From positions 1-38,780 of the forward strand of contig RPOS01000022.1 of the NCBI GenBank assembly GCA_003820635.1: a DNA stretch of 38,780 bases. Direction: 5' to 3'. The notes under the pieces are model-generated. The model saw only the letters and a program-made list of their open reading frames with translations, was not told the DNA's origin and searched no databases. The position numbers and the translations under genes were made by a program. Each line of letters begins with the position of its first letter. The first letter of the stretch is position 1. The stretch comes from Verrucomicrobiaceae bacterium (GTDB taxonomy: Bacteria; Verrucomicrobiota; Verrucomicrobiae; Verrucomicrobiales; Akkermansiaceae). Of this stretch, positions 1 to 10,809 are shown one piece after another.

Positions 1-588
1 AAGGAGTCCGCCGCCATCCGCAACCACTGGCATGACTATGTGCCGCTCAAGGCATCGAGCTTCAAGACCGGGTTGGTGGATACGCTGCAGGAAATCAATG
101 GTTATCTCATCTCGTTCTTCCGCGGCCAGGTGCTCGTGGCCGCGATCGATGGCATCCTCGTCGGAGCGGCGCTCACCCTCTTCGGCCTGCCATACGGATT
201 TCTGATAGGTGTGTTCATGGCCATCCTCGGAGTGGTGCCCTACATCGGCAACATCCTGTGCCTGATCCCCGCCTGCATCATCGCCTGGCTGCATGCGAAG
301 GGCGTCGCTCCATTCGGCATGAGCCCGTGGGCCTACGTCGGCTGCGTGGTGGCCATCTTTGTCGTCGTCCAGCAGATCAACTCGCTGATCACCGCGCCCA
401 AGATCGTGGGCGATTCAGTGGGGCTGCATCCGCTCACCGTGATTTTCTCGATGCTGTTCTGGTCACTGGTGCTGGGCGGCTTCGTGGGAGCCCTGCTGGC
501 AGTTCCGCTCAGTGCCGCGGTGAAGGTGCTCTTCCGCCGTTTCATCTGGGTGCGCCAGCTCCGCGAGCAAGCCGCCGAGGTCTGTTAG
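1..588 (+). CDS. AI-2E family transporter, C-terminal part (5' end outside window)
   Basis: The reading frame is open from base 1, so the gene starts before the window, and it ends with TAG at 586-588. About 195 residues are visible. They hold several hydrophobic segments and the end typical of the AI-2E/PerM-like permease family (PF01594): a stretch beginning HPLTVIFSML followed by GGFVGALLAVPLSAAVKVLF. Family members are inner-membrane proteins. Some export autoinducer-2 and others work in ion or pH homeostasis, so the substrate cannot be named. The nearest neighbour, at 768, is on the opposite strand, so this gene ends its transcription unit. Confidence 0.9.
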   Translation, partial: KESAAIRNHWHDYVPLKASSFKTGLVDTLQEINGYLISFFRGQVLVAAIDGILVGAALTLFGLPYGFLIGVFMAILGVVPYIGNILCLIPACIIAWLHAKGVAPFGMSPWAYVGCVVAIFVVVQQINSLITAPKIVGDSVGLHPLTVIFSMLFWSLVLGGFVGALLAVPLSAAVKVLFRRFIWVRQLREQAAEVC

Positions 589-730
589 AAATGGTGCCTC
601 GCGGGCACCAAGTGCCCCCCGCCTCACGCTGCCGGAATTCTCCCCCCGGATCATCCCGGCGTTGCGCGAAACGAGAGGCATGGAGAAAATGGTCGCTCCG
701 ATCGCCTACTGCAAGACGTTTTCCGGCATC

Positions 731-755
731 AGCCCCTGCTTGGGCGGATTTTTTT
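731..755 (+). terminator. Possible intrinsic terminator after the AI-2E-family gene
   Basis: A short GC stem (GCCC at about 732-735 pairing with GGGC at about 742-745) is followed by seven T residues at 749-755. The stem is weak, but position and T-run orientation fit termination of the upstream plus-strand gene. No T-run suits the convergent minus-strand gene ending at 768. Confidence 0.35.
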
Positions 756-767
756 GTTAGGTTTTGT

Positions 768-2375
768 TTAACGTCCGAGACGCGCAAGGATCGCTTGGAT
801 CGCCCTGTCGAGCAACACGCTGAGCTCGGCGTCCGCGCCGGTTTTGGCATTTTCCAGCACCGGCAGGCTGGCGGTGCCTCCCACACGGCCAAGCACCCGC
901 ACTGCGGCCTGGCGGAATGATCCGGTGGTTTCCGGGAAACGTTTCAGCAAGGTGGCCTCGGCGGCCTGGCCGACATCGCCATACAGAGCTTCCCAGCGGT
1001 TTGGATTGTTGGCCCACAATTCGTCCAGGATCGGAATCACACCGGGATTCTCCGCTTTCACGATCAGCGAGATCATTTCCTCGGGGATCGTCGCGCCGTG
1101 GGCCATCAGTCTGCTTGCCTCCGTAAGGGCGGCTTCTCCCGCAGGGCCGGATTCTTCGGACCAGACGGCCAGCGCGCTGCAAACCGGCCCCTTGAAAGTG
1201 ACTTCCGGCATGGCGAGCAGGGAGAGCAGCTTGCGGGTGATATCGCTGCGGTAAACCTTCGGCTCGGCCTCGCCGAGCCGCTTGACGGCACGCTCGACAC
1301 GGGCCAGATCGATGCTTTCCAGCTCCCGCTTGTTGAGATCGTAGAAGGCCGGATGGTTCCGGTCGTTGAGCTTCTCGATGGGTCCTTCGATGAAATTCTG
1401 GTTGTTCACGCGGACCTCGATCACGGCGATTTCCGGGTAGGTCCGCTCCACCGTGCCGAGTGCTGCGGCGATAGCCGCCATTTCATCGAGCGATTGATTG
1501 ATGCCGGTCACCACCATTAGGAAATCACCGTCGCCACGCGGGTAATAGTGGGATTCCGGGGCTGCTCCACTTGCCCGCAGGATGTAGTCCTTCACCAGAA
1601 AACGGTTGTGCTCACGGAGATCCCGCAGCCACAGGCCCACGGCTTGGCGGGTGCTGCCTTCCGATGCGAGGCGCTGGATTTCCGACGCCAGCGGATCGGT
1701 GCCGATCTTGCGGCGCAATTCCGCGATTTCCCCGCTTTCGGCAGGAGCATCCAGTGCGTTTCGGAAATCATCCGCCGGCGTGCTTTGCGTCACCTCGTTG
1801 CTGGGCAAGGGAATGGAACCGTCGGTGAAGGCAAAGGGCAGGATGGCCAGACCGATGCTGGACACAAGGCCCAGGGCGATGGCCTTGCCCCGCCCGCGCG
1901 GGTTGGCGTAAGCGAGCAGCAAGGTGGCGAGCAGGCCGGTGAAGCACGCCATGATCATGCGGTTCTCCGTGGTGATCCCATCCAGAGCACCGCCGCTTTT
2001 AGCACCGAGAATGAGCAGCAGGGCCATCAGGACGATGGCGATGCCGCCAAAAAACCCGGCCACGATGCGCTGCGGCGAGGCGGGCTCGAACTTCACCGGA
2101 TCCGGCGCGTCGGCATAATACACGGGGGCCATCCCCATCACCGGCGGCGAGACGGCCAGCGGCACGCGCTGGAAGCGGTTCAAGCGCGCGTTCTTGCGCT
2201 CGCCCGGGTAAAATTTCCGCCCCCGCACGATCACGTCGTCATTGATGCGGAAACGTTGTTCGCAACCACCGCACTCCACGGTCCTGCCTCGCAAATCCTC
2301 GCCCACCTTGAAGCGTTGGCCGCAGGAGGGACATCGGATGAGGAGCAGGGAGTCGTCTGGATTCGAGCCGGGCAT
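768..2375 (-). CDS. Zinc-ribbon membrane protein with C-terminal HEAT-like repeats
   Basis: The 535-residue product starts with a zinc ribbon: CPSC near residue 15 and CGGC near 36, the MJ0042-type arrangement. A linker leads to about three hydrophobic segments between residues 105 and 190. The remainder is a soluble alpha-helical region whose last 150 residues look like HEAT repeats, for example a helix pair in the stretch starting FRQAAVRVLGRVGG near residue 492. The likely topology is a cytoplasmic metal-binding head, a membrane anchor and a helical scaffold. I do not recognise a specific function. It lies 56 bases downstream of the FtsB-like gene in the same orientation, so the two may be co-transcribed. 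Confidence 0.75.
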   Translation of the reverse strand: MPGSNPDDSLLLIRCPSCGQRFKVGEDLRGRTVECGGCEQRFRINDDVIVRGRKFYPGERKNARLNRFQRVPLAVSPPVMGMAPVYYADAPDPVKFEPASPQRIVAGFFGGIAIVLMALLLILGAKSGGALDGITTENRMIMACFTGLLATLLLAYANPRGRGKAIALGLVSSIGLAILPFAFTDGSIPLPSNEVTQSTPADDFRNALDAPAESGEIAELRRKIGTDPLASEIQRLASEGSTRQAVGLWLRDLREHNRFLVKDYILRASGAAPESHYYPRGDGDFLMVVTGINQSLDEMAAIAAALGTVERTYPEIAVIEVRVNNQNFIEGPIEKLNDRNHPAFYDLNKRELESIDLARVERAVKRLGEAEPKVYRSDITRKLLSLLAMPEVTFKGPVCSALAVWSEESGPAGEAALTEASRLMAHGATIPEEMISLIVKAENPGVIPILDELWANNPNRWEALYGDVGQAAEATLLKRFPETTGSFRQAAVRVLGRVGGTASLPVLENAKTGADAELSVLLDRAIQAILARLGR

Positions 2376-2431
2376 CTGGTGCGTTCACTCTTGAGCCGAA
2401 TCGGAGCGATTGCAACCCTTGGCTTGATAGA

Positions 2432-2773
2432 TCAACGATCGCCGCGGAAACGCAGAACCCGTTCGCCCTCGCGGCAGTAGTCGAGCCGGTCCCGCGCATG
2501 GATTTCGAGAAACGCCGGATCCTCTCGCAAGGCCTGCAGCTCAATGCTCCGCTGCTGCCGCTCCGCATTGACGATCCGTTCGCGCTCCTGCGCCTGCTGC
2601 AGCCGGGCTTCCAGCTTGGCGAGTTCCCGCCGCTGCGGCACCGCCGTGGCCACCACCACGAAACCCAGCGCCACGGCAAAGGCGAGGAACACCAGACGCC
2701 CCGCGCCACGGATCATCCGCGTCCGTGCCTCCAGACGCGTCAGCTTTGCCGCTTCGATCCGTTTTCTCGCCAT
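2432..2773 (-). CDS. FtsB/DivIC-like septum formation initiator protein
   Basis: The product has 113 residues: a basic N terminus, one transmembrane helix at about 28-47, a charged coiled coil at about 48-85, and a C-terminal module starting DPAFLEIHARDRLDY and ending GERVLRFRGD. This is the layout of the FtsB/DivIC family (PF04977), whose members bridge early and late divisome proteins at the septum. FtsL-like proteins share the layout, but the C-terminal module favours FtsB/DivIC. The start is the ATG at 2771-2773. The gene leads a possible two-gene unit with the zinc-ribbon/HEAT gene. Confidence 0.85.
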   Translation of the reverse strand: MARKRIEAAKLTRLEARTRMIRGAGRLVFLAFAVALGFVVVATAVPQRRELAKLEARLQQAQERERIVNAERQQRSIELQALREDPAFLEIHARDRLDYCREGERVLRFRGDR

Positions 2774-2937
2774 TCCTGACCACGAGAAATCCCCGGAAAT
2801 GCCCGATTGTCAAGCAAACTAAAGGGCTGGCGTTGCCTGCCACCGGGTTTTCCCTACGCGATCACGTGATGGCGCTGCGGCCGTTTTGTGGCATTCTTGC
2901 TCTCGTAAGGGATAGCACAATTGCCCCCCCAAAGGGC

Positions 2938-2979
2938 CCACGGGCGTCGGAACAAGGGATCCGACGCCCGTGGTTTTTT
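2938..2979 (+). terminator. Strong plus-strand intrinsic terminator with no upstream plus-strand gene
   Basis: A perfect 13-bp stem (2938-2950 with 2961-2973), a 10-base loop and six T residues (2974-2979) form a textbook rho-independent terminator for plus-strand transcription. On the minus strand no T-run follows the stem. The gene to its left is on the minus strand and begins at 2773, so no protein gene explains this terminator. It may end a small RNA starting in 2774-2937 or an antisense transcript. Confidence 0.85.
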
Positions 2980-3342
2980 CAGGCCGCAGCATTTTCAAAA
3001 AATTCCAGGGATTTTTTAAATTTACTCTTGCTGGGCCTGAAATTTTATGTCAGCCGTATTTCGCATCAAGTGAGCCATTCATATTTCTGAAGCAACTTGC
3101 TCGATGTCATTTCCAAATTCCAGATGGCCATGGCGTAAGCTCGCTGAATTTCCGGGGGGAGTTCTTTGCAGTGCCCGGCCCCGCTGGAATGCTTTGGGGG
3201 GAATGTGCAAACGAAAGGCGTGGGACCGGCGACGGCCCGCGCCTTTTCGCGTTCAGGGCTCAACGCAAGCCGACCTCCACGGTCGCGATGCGGGACTGGC
3301 GGCAGGGCAAGTGCCGGTTGGCCGGAGTCATTGGCCCGGTCA
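2980..3342. other. Non-coding stretch between the orphan terminator and the DUF2934 gene
   Basis: This stretch is AT-richer than its surroundings at 2990-3130 and GC-rich after 3160. Apart from the hairpin at 3214-3246 I see no convincing gene. A 65-codon minus-strand frame (3066-3263) starts beyond that hairpin and has no recognisable domain. I found no tRNA, tmRNA, SRP RNA or RNase P signature. Confidence 0.5.
3214..3246 (-). terminator. Hairpin, probable terminator of the DUF2934 gene
   Basis: An 11-bp stem with one G-T pair encloses an inner CCG/CGG stem capped by GCGA, a GNRA-type tetraloop. Read on the minus strand it lies about 100 bases after the stop at 3343 and runs into a moderately T-rich tract (CCTTTCGTTTG). 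The plus-strand side also has TTTT, so it could act in both directions. Confidence 0.5.
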
Positions 3343-3630
3343 TCACCGGTCGCCCGTGAGCTGGCGTTCGGCTTCCAGCCAATCGCCGCGGGAATCGCCG
3401 GGCAGGCCTTGCTCCACGCGCCGGCGGTAGTTGAGGTATGCGGCGCGGGCGATGGCGTCGGTGCTCACTTGCGGCGCGCTGGCTTTCACCGTCTTGGTGG
3501 CTTTTTTCGCTGGAGCGGCCTTCCCGGCGGCGGCTTTTTTCGCGGCTTTCTTGGCGGCGGGAGCGGCTGCAGGGGCGGCCTTGGGGGATGTGGTTTTCGT
3601 CGTTTTCTTTGCAGTCTTTTTCGCAGCCAT
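3343..3630 (-). CDS. DUF2934 protein with lysine/alanine-rich histone H1-like tail
   Basis: The 95-residue protein has two parts. Residues 1-55 are almost all Lys, Ala, Pro and Thr in AAKK-type repeats, as in bacterial H1-like DNA-binding proteins. Residues 58-95 match DUF2934 (PF11154): AAYLNYRRR, then a short acidic turn, then WLEAERQL. DUF2934 has no established biochemical role. The basic tail suggests nucleic-acid binding, which is inference from composition. The gene starts at the ATG at 3628-3630 and stands alone between the divergent OmpA-domain gene and a probable terminator. Confidence 0.8.
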   Translation of the reverse strand: MAAKKTAKKTTKTTSPKAAPAAAPAAKKAAKKAAAGKAAPAKKATKTVKASAPQVSTDAIARAAYLNYRRRVEQGLPGDSRGDWLEAERQLTGDR

Positions 3631-3760
3631 GGCAGGTGGAAGTTTAGGTTGGAATCGGTGGGGGGAGTTTGTCTAAGGATCAGCACAAGCGGTGCCAAGC
3701 CCGAAAATAATCCGGCTTTCCGGTGATTGCCAGCCCGATGGACGTCCGTATAGTGGACGC

Positions 3761-5017
3761 ATGGCCGACGGCTATTCATGGAGTGAACTTCGCGACGGCG
3801 GGACTTACCGCTTGCCTGGACCCGAACACCTTGGCTGGTGGGCGGCGGTGGCCATGTTGCTCTCGATCCTGCTCCACGTGGCGGTTTTCCTGATGCTGGA
3901 CCGCATGAAAATCGCGCTGCGCTTCGAGCAGGCGCGCGAGCTGAGCACCGGCACCATCAACGTGCGCCAGGTGGAAGTGCGGCCGATGGAAGACGTTCGG
4001 AGCGCGCCGCCGGAAGAAGTGATCACACCGCCGAAGGACGCGGCTTCGCTGCTTGAGGAGGTGGATTTGCTCAACGCGCTGCCGAAAGATCAGGAAATCG
4101 ACATCAAGCCAGAGGTTTTGGAGCCGGAATACGCGCTGAAAATGCAGAACCCGGCCATGGCGGGCGATCCGGCGGCCGTCGCCATGGAAGTCTCCGCCGG
4201 GCTGGAGATCGAAGCGGATTTGCCGGAGCTCGGGCGCCAACCGGAGGCCCTCAAACCCGCCGAGGTGGGCCAAGTGACCGTCGATCCGGGCGCGGTGCAG
4301 GTGGACGACAACGAATTGGGCAAATTCACCGAGGATCTCATCAAGCGCGGGGCCGGCGGAAACGTCGAAAAAGGCGCGCTGGATGGCATCGCCTCGCTGG
4401 ATGACCTGCTCGACCTGCCGCCGAACATCCTGTTGGCCAGCAAGACCATGCTGCCGAGCGACCTCTTGTTCGAGTTCAACAGCGCGGAACTGCGCGAGAG
4501 CGCCAAGGTGGGGCTCATGAAGCTGGCCCTGCTGATGGACCGGAATCCGAATCTGTTTTGCTGGATCGAAGGCCACACCGATCTGGTGGGCGGGGATGAA
4601 TTCAACCTCAACCTCTCGATCCGCCGCGCCGAGGCGGTGAAAACTTATCTCGTGGAATCGATGCGCATGGATGCCTCGAAAATCATCACCCGCGGATTTG
4701 GCCGATACTCGCCCTTGGTGATTTCCGGCAGCGTCGAGGAACAGGCGGCCAACCGCCGCGTGGAAATCCGCATGCGCAAGAGCCCGCCCAAGGACGGCCA
4801 ACTCGAAATCACGCCGCAAAAGGCCGCCGTGGTCGAGGAACCTCCGGCGCCGAAGGCCGTGCTGGTGAAACCCGCCGCGGCGCCGCCGAGCGCAGAGCCG
4901 CCGCCGCCAAAGGCCGTGCTGGTCAAGCCACAGCGCGCCCTGCCGGTGGAGGAAGCACCACCCGCCGCGCCGCCACCACTCAAGGCGCAACCGGTCGAGG
5001 AAGTCGCTCCTCCCTGA
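3761..5017 (+). CDS. OmpA-domain envelope protein with N-terminal TonB-like anchor
   Basis: From the ATG at 3761 the product has 418 residues. A short cytoplasmic segment is followed by one transmembrane helix (about 24-43), a long acidic, proline-containing periplasmic linker, an OmpA C-terminal domain (about 226-337) and a proline/alanine-rich tail. The OmpA domain shows LLFEFNSAEL, the peptidoglycan-binding core EGHTDLVGG, RRAEAVKTYL and NRRVEIRM. The tail repeats PKAVLVKP twice. OmpA domains bind peptidoglycan non-covalently, and the single N-terminal helix resembles TonB/MotB-like anchors, so it probably links inner membrane to cell wall. An upstream GTG at 3692 would add 23 residues without changing the domains. 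Confidence 0.85.
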   Translation: MADGYSWSELRDGGTYRLPGPEHLGWWAAVAMLLSILLHVAVFLMLDRMKIALRFEQARELSTGTINVRQVEVRPMEDVRSAPPEEVITPPKDAASLLEEVDLLNALPKDQEIDIKPEVLEPEYALKMQNPAMAGDPAAVAMEVSAGLEIEADLPELGRQPEALKPAEVGQVTVDPGAVQVDDNELGKFTEDLIKRGAGGNVEKGALDGIASLDDLLDLPPNILLASKTMLPSDLLFEFNSAELRESAKVGLMKLALLMDRNPNLFCWIEGHTDLVGGDEFNLNLSIRRAEAVKTYLVESMRMDASKIITRGFGRYSPLVISGSVEEQAANRRVEIRMRKSPPKDGQLEITPQKAAVVEEPPAPKAVLVKPAAAPPSAEPPPPKAVLVKPQRALPVEEAPPAAPPPLKAQPVEEVAPP

Positions 5018-5129
5018 GCTTCAATCCATCCGCGCGAAAAGGCACTCGCGATGCCAAGACCCTTCTGGCCGGACATGGAAAATCCACGCTCCCGGGGTTT
5101 TGCCGTGACAGACCCGTCCGGGTTCTGAC

Positions 5130-5141
5130 GTTATCCATAAC
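5130..5141. promoter_or_regulatory. Short inverted repeat before the decayed transporter gene
   Basis: The sequence GTTATCCATAAC has 5-bp arms (GTTAT/ATAAC) around a two-base centre and sits 6 bases before the ATG at 5148. Its position and small palindromic form would suit an operator for the neighbouring LacI-type regulator remnant. It is short enough to occur by chance. Confidence 0.25.
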
Positions 5142-5147
5142 ATCCTC

Positions 5148-5346
5148 ATGGCGCTGGAACCGGAAAAGATGGCCGGACAGGTGAAACTGCCGCTGGCCAC
5201 CAAGATGAAATACGGTGCTGGCGGGGCTGGCGGACAGCCTGTTTTACTACAGCACCACCAGCCTGTTCCTGCCGATCTTCAACGTCGGCTACGGGGTGGA
5301 CGCGATTTTGTTGGGCCTGACCATCGGCGTGCCGCGGCAGCGGGCT
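5148..5346 (+). pseudogene. GPH-family sugar:cation symporter, N-terminal fragment
   Basis: The first 25 codons end in KLPLATKMKYGAG. A one-base shift near 5218-5225 then gives GLADSLFYYSTTSLFLPIFN and GVDAILLGLTIGVPR. Together these match the N terminus of glycoside-pentoside-hexuronide:cation symporters of the major facilitator superfamily (the typical start is KLP.KTK..YG.GD.AD). Only about 65 of the usual 450 or more residues remain before the sequence switches to a LacI-regulator frame near 5340. The gene is therefore both frameshifted and deleted. It presumably once imported a glycoside next to its own regulator. Confidence 0.75.
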
Positions 5347-5760
5347 GCGGCAGGCGTTTGAGGAAAGCAATGTGCGCCCCGGCTTGGTCGAGTTTCATGC
5401 CACGTGGACTGGACCTTTCCCGTGAGCGACGCATTGAAGCTTCTAACAGCCGAACCGCGTCCGACGGTGGTTTTCTGCGTGTCCGATGAGGCGGCTCCTT
5501 CGGTCTATCAGGCGGCGGGTTTGCTGGGCTTGAAAATTCCGGAAGACCTCTCGGTCATCGGCTTCGGCAACCTGCCGATCGCGGAGGTGATGCAGCCGGC
5601 ACTCACCTCGGTGGAGCAGTTCCCGGAGTTGGTGGAAAGCACCGCTGCGGGACTGCTGCTCAAGGCCATCAAGACAAGCGGTGCCGCGCCAAAGGTCACC
5701 AAACGGATTGCCACGGGAATGGTGATCCGCGCATCGCTCGGCCCGGCGCCAGGCCGCTGA
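5341..5760 (+). pseudogene. LacI/GalR-family regulator, C-terminal fragment
   Basis: From about 5344 one frame reads LRQAFEESNVRPGLVEFHAT. After a frameshift near 5400-5410 the adjacent frame reads DWTFPVSDALKLL, VVFCVSDEAAPSVYQAAGL and LKIPEDLSVIGFGNLP, then LTSVEQFPELVESTAAGLLL. This is the distal effector-binding lobe of LacI/GalR regulators (PF13377). The helix-turn-helix and the first lobe are missing, so it cannot be a functional repressor. The junction with the transporter fragment lies between two copies of GCGGCAG (5334-5340 and 5347-5353), consistent with a deletion joining two neighbouring sugar-uptake genes. Confidence 0.8.
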
Positions 5761-5778
5761 AGCGGCTTTGCTGATGAA

Positions 5779-6192
5779 TCAGCTGTGGAACTTGCGCTTG
5801 AAGTGCAGCGCGGCGGTGGACTTGGAGATGATGCCTTGCAGGTAGGCCACCTCCTCGGCATCCATGCTGTGCTCGACGGCGGCGAGTTTTTCCTGGGCGC
5901 GCTGGATGGCTTCCTCCGCGCTCTGCTCGTCGATCTCCGCCTCGCCGAGGGCCATGTCGGTGAGGACGACCACCTTTTCCTGGGTGATTTCCGCGAAGCC
6001 GGACCCGATGGCCATGGTCACCACCTGACCGCTGTGGAGGTAGCGCAGCTCCCCGGGCTTCAAAGCGGTGACGAGGCCCGCGTGCATCGGCAGCACGCCC
6101 AGTTCACCATCCGCTCCGGGAAGATAAACGTTGTCCACAGCATCCGAGAAAACCTTCTTCTCGGGAGTGACGATATCGAGGTGGAGAGGCAT
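5779..6192 (-). CDS. atpC: ATP synthase F1 subunit epsilon
   Basis: The product has 137 residues, normal for epsilon. The N-terminal beta-sandwich domain includes LDIVTPEKKVFSDAVDNVYLPG and GELGVLPMHAGLVTALKPGE. The C-terminal helical hairpin, rich in Glu and Ala, carries EEAIQRAQEKLAAVEH. Epsilon sits in the central stalk, couples gamma to the c-ring and can inhibit ATP hydrolysis. It is the last gene of the operon, 91 bases after atpD. The spacer is made of repeated AATTTTG words (see 6201-6271). No clear terminator follows; small stems overlap the stop codon and the convergent LacI remnant. Confidence 0.97.
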   Translation of the reverse strand: MPLHLDIVTPEKKVFSDAVDNVYLPGADGELGVLPMHAGLVTALKPGELRYLHSGQVVTMAIGSGFAEITQEKVVVLTDMALGEAEIDEQSAEEAIQRAQEKLAAVEHSMDAEEVAYLQGIISKSTAALHFKRKFHS

Positions 6193-6200
6193 GGCTGATC

Positions 6201-6271
6201 AATTTTGAATTTTGAATTTTAAATTTTGAATGGGATGAAGCTCTTCGAATTCAACATTCATCATTCAAAAT
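6201..6271 (-). repeat. Iterated AT-rich spacer with inverted repeat between atpD and atpC
   Basis: Bases 6201-6232 consist of near-perfect reiterations of AATTTTG and its variants. The arms ATTTTGAATG (6223-6232) and CATTCAAAAT (6262-6271) form a perfect 10-bp inverted repeat. The AT content is far above the flanking genes. In the atp mRNA it would give an AT-rich stem-loop just upstream of the atpC start. Confidence 0.75.
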
Positions 6272-6283
6272 CCAACATCCGAC

Positions 6284-7856
<1,573 letters not shown>

Positions 7857-7870
7857 TGCTCACTCGGCAC

Positions 7871-8764
7871 TTACTCCATTGCCTTCATGGCCGTGGTGAT
7901 TTCGAGGAGTTCTGCGGTGATGGCGCCCTGGCGGAGCTTGTTGTATTCGAGGGTGAGTTCCTTGATGAACTTGTTGGCGTTGTCCGTGGCGGACTTCATG
8001 GCGACCATCCGCGCGGAGTGCTCGGAAGCGCGGGACTCGACGTGGGCTTGGAAAACCTCGTAGTTCACGTAGAGCGGCAGGATGGCGGCGAGCACCGTGG
8101 ATGCGTCCGGTTCGAAGGTGTAATCGCGGAAGGCGTCCTTGAGGTGTTCCTCCACGGAGAAGCCCTCGCCGATGGATTCGAAAGCCTGCTCCTCGCCCTC
8201 GCGGTGGCCTTGGATCGGCAGGAGTGTGACGACTTCCGGTTCCTGGCGCAGGGTGTTGATGAAACTGGTGAAGGCGATGGAAACCTTGTCATAGTTTCCT
8301 TCCAGGAATTGCTGGGTGACGAAGCGGGCGATCGGCCGGGTCTGCGAGAAGGGAACCGGATCGCGCACGGTGAAGTCCGCGATGACCTTCTTGCCGAGTT
8401 TCTCGCACATCATGCGCAGCTTGCGGCCGACGGTGACGAAATGCGCGTCCGGCGAGGTGAGAGACCTGATCTTGCGGGCGAGGTTGGTGTTGAGAGGTCC
8501 GCAGAGGCCTTTGTCGGTGGAGATCACCAGCACCAGCTCGCGGCCACCCTCGCGGTGTTCGAGCAGGGGGTGGGATTCCTGGTTGAAGTTCTTGCGGATG
8601 TCGAAGAGCACCTGGGTGAGGTGCGCGGCGTATTCGCGGCCGGCCAGCGCCTGATCCTGCGCCTTCTTCATCTTGGCGGCCGCGACAAGCTGCATCGCGC
8701 GGGTGATTTGCGCGGTGTTCTTGACGGACTTGATGCGCCGGCGGATGTCGCGGAGGTTGGCCAT
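7871..8764 (-). CDS. atpG: ATP synthase F1 subunit gamma
   Basis: The start at the ATG 8762-8764 gives 297 residues beginning MANLRDIRRRIKSVKNTAQI, the canonical gamma N terminus; a longer in-frame start at 8806 would run into atpA. The conserved ITRAMQLVAAAKMKKAQ follows, and the C-terminal helix holds RMVAMKSATDNANKFI and TLEYNKLRQGAITAEL. Gamma is the rotating central stalk whose two terminal helices form a coiled coil inside the alpha3beta3 hexamer. The gene follows atpA after a 32-base gap. Confidence 0.97.
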   Translation of the reverse strand: MANLRDIRRRIKSVKNTAQITRAMQLVAAAKMKKAQDQALAGREYAAHLTQVLFDIRKNFNQESHPLLEHREGGRELVLVISTDKGLCGPLNTNLARKIRSLTSPDAHFVTVGRKLRMMCEKLGKKVIADFTVRDPVPFSQTRPIARFVTQQFLEGNYDKVSIAFTSFINTLRQEPEVVTLLPIQGHREGEEQAFESIGEGFSVEEHLKDAFRDYTFEPDASTVLAAILPLYVNYEVFQAHVESRASEHSARMVAMKSATDNANKFIKELTLEYNKLRQGAITAELLEITTAMKAME

Positions 8765-8796
8765 GAGATTGAGAGGAAAGAGTCCAGAAACCAGAA

Positions 8797-10338
<1,542 letters not shown>

Positions 10339-10357
10339 GGGGAAGGAAGTGGGCTGG

Positions 10358-10378
10358 TTTTCAGATTTCAGTTTTCAG
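10358..10378 (-). repeat. Three tandem 7-base repeats in the atpH-atpA spacer
   Basis: The 7-base words TTTTCAG, ATTTCAG and TTTTCAG are directly adjacent. This is a third iterated word, unrelated in sequence to the TGATCAG and AATTTTG spacers around atpD, and it again sits between atp genes. Confidence 0.65.
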
Positions 10379-10390
10379 CAAAGGGAGAAT

Positions 10391-10783
10391 TCAAAAAGCG
10401 GCGGCGAGGCGGTCGAGGCGGCCCTGGACGGAGCCGTCCAGCACGTCATTGCCGACGCGGATGCGCAGGCCGCCGAGCAGCGCGGGGTTGATTTGGTATT
10501 CGGCGACGAGGTCCGCGCCATATTGTTTGGCTAGGCCGGCGATCACGCGCTGGCGGGTGGCATCATCGAGCTCCACGGCGCTTTCCACGGTCACCTTGCG
10601 GCGCTCAAGCTCGAGGCGGGTCAGGCGATGAAGCGCGCCAAGAATTCCGGCGTAATCACGCGGCTTGGATTCGACCAATTTGGCAACCACCGTGCGCAGC
10701 TTCGTTTCATCCAAGCGGCCGCTTGTCTGGCAGAGTCCGAACAGGCGGCGTGCGGTGGTGGCGGCGACTTTGGAGATTTTCAT
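10391..10783 (-). CDS. atpH: ATP synthase F1 subunit delta, short form
   Basis: The product has only 130 residues against about 175-185 in most bacteria. The C-terminal part is canonical: VTVESAVELDDATRQRVIAGL, INPALLGGLRIRVGNDVLDGS and the final helix VQGRLDRLAAAF. The N-terminal part, normally a six-helix bundle of about 105 residues that binds the alpha-subunit N termini, is reduced to about 60 residues. The shortening is real as far as the sequence shows: the ATG at 10781-10783 follows atpF by 26 bases and no extra in-frame coding exists upstream. Delta joins F1 to the peripheral b stalk. Confidence 0.93.
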   Translation of the reverse strand: MKISKVAATTARRLFGLCQTSGRLDETKLRTVVAKLVESKPRDYAGILGALHRLTRLELERRKVTVESAVELDDATRQRVIAGLAKQYGADLVAEYQINPALLGGLRIRVGNDVLDGSVQGRLDRLAAAF

Positions 10784-10809
10784 GAGCGCAGGGTGGAAAA
10801 CGGGGGAAA

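Noticed and set aside
2774..2979. 6S RNA, SRP RNA, tmRNA or RNase P RNA before the orphan terminator
   Set aside because: I could not find the conserved core sequences of any of these RNAs, so only an unnamed small transcript is proposed.
3066..3263. 65-codon minus-strand frame in the intergenic region
   Set aside because: It begins beyond a likely terminator hairpin, has no ribosome site or domain, and its composition looks non-coding.
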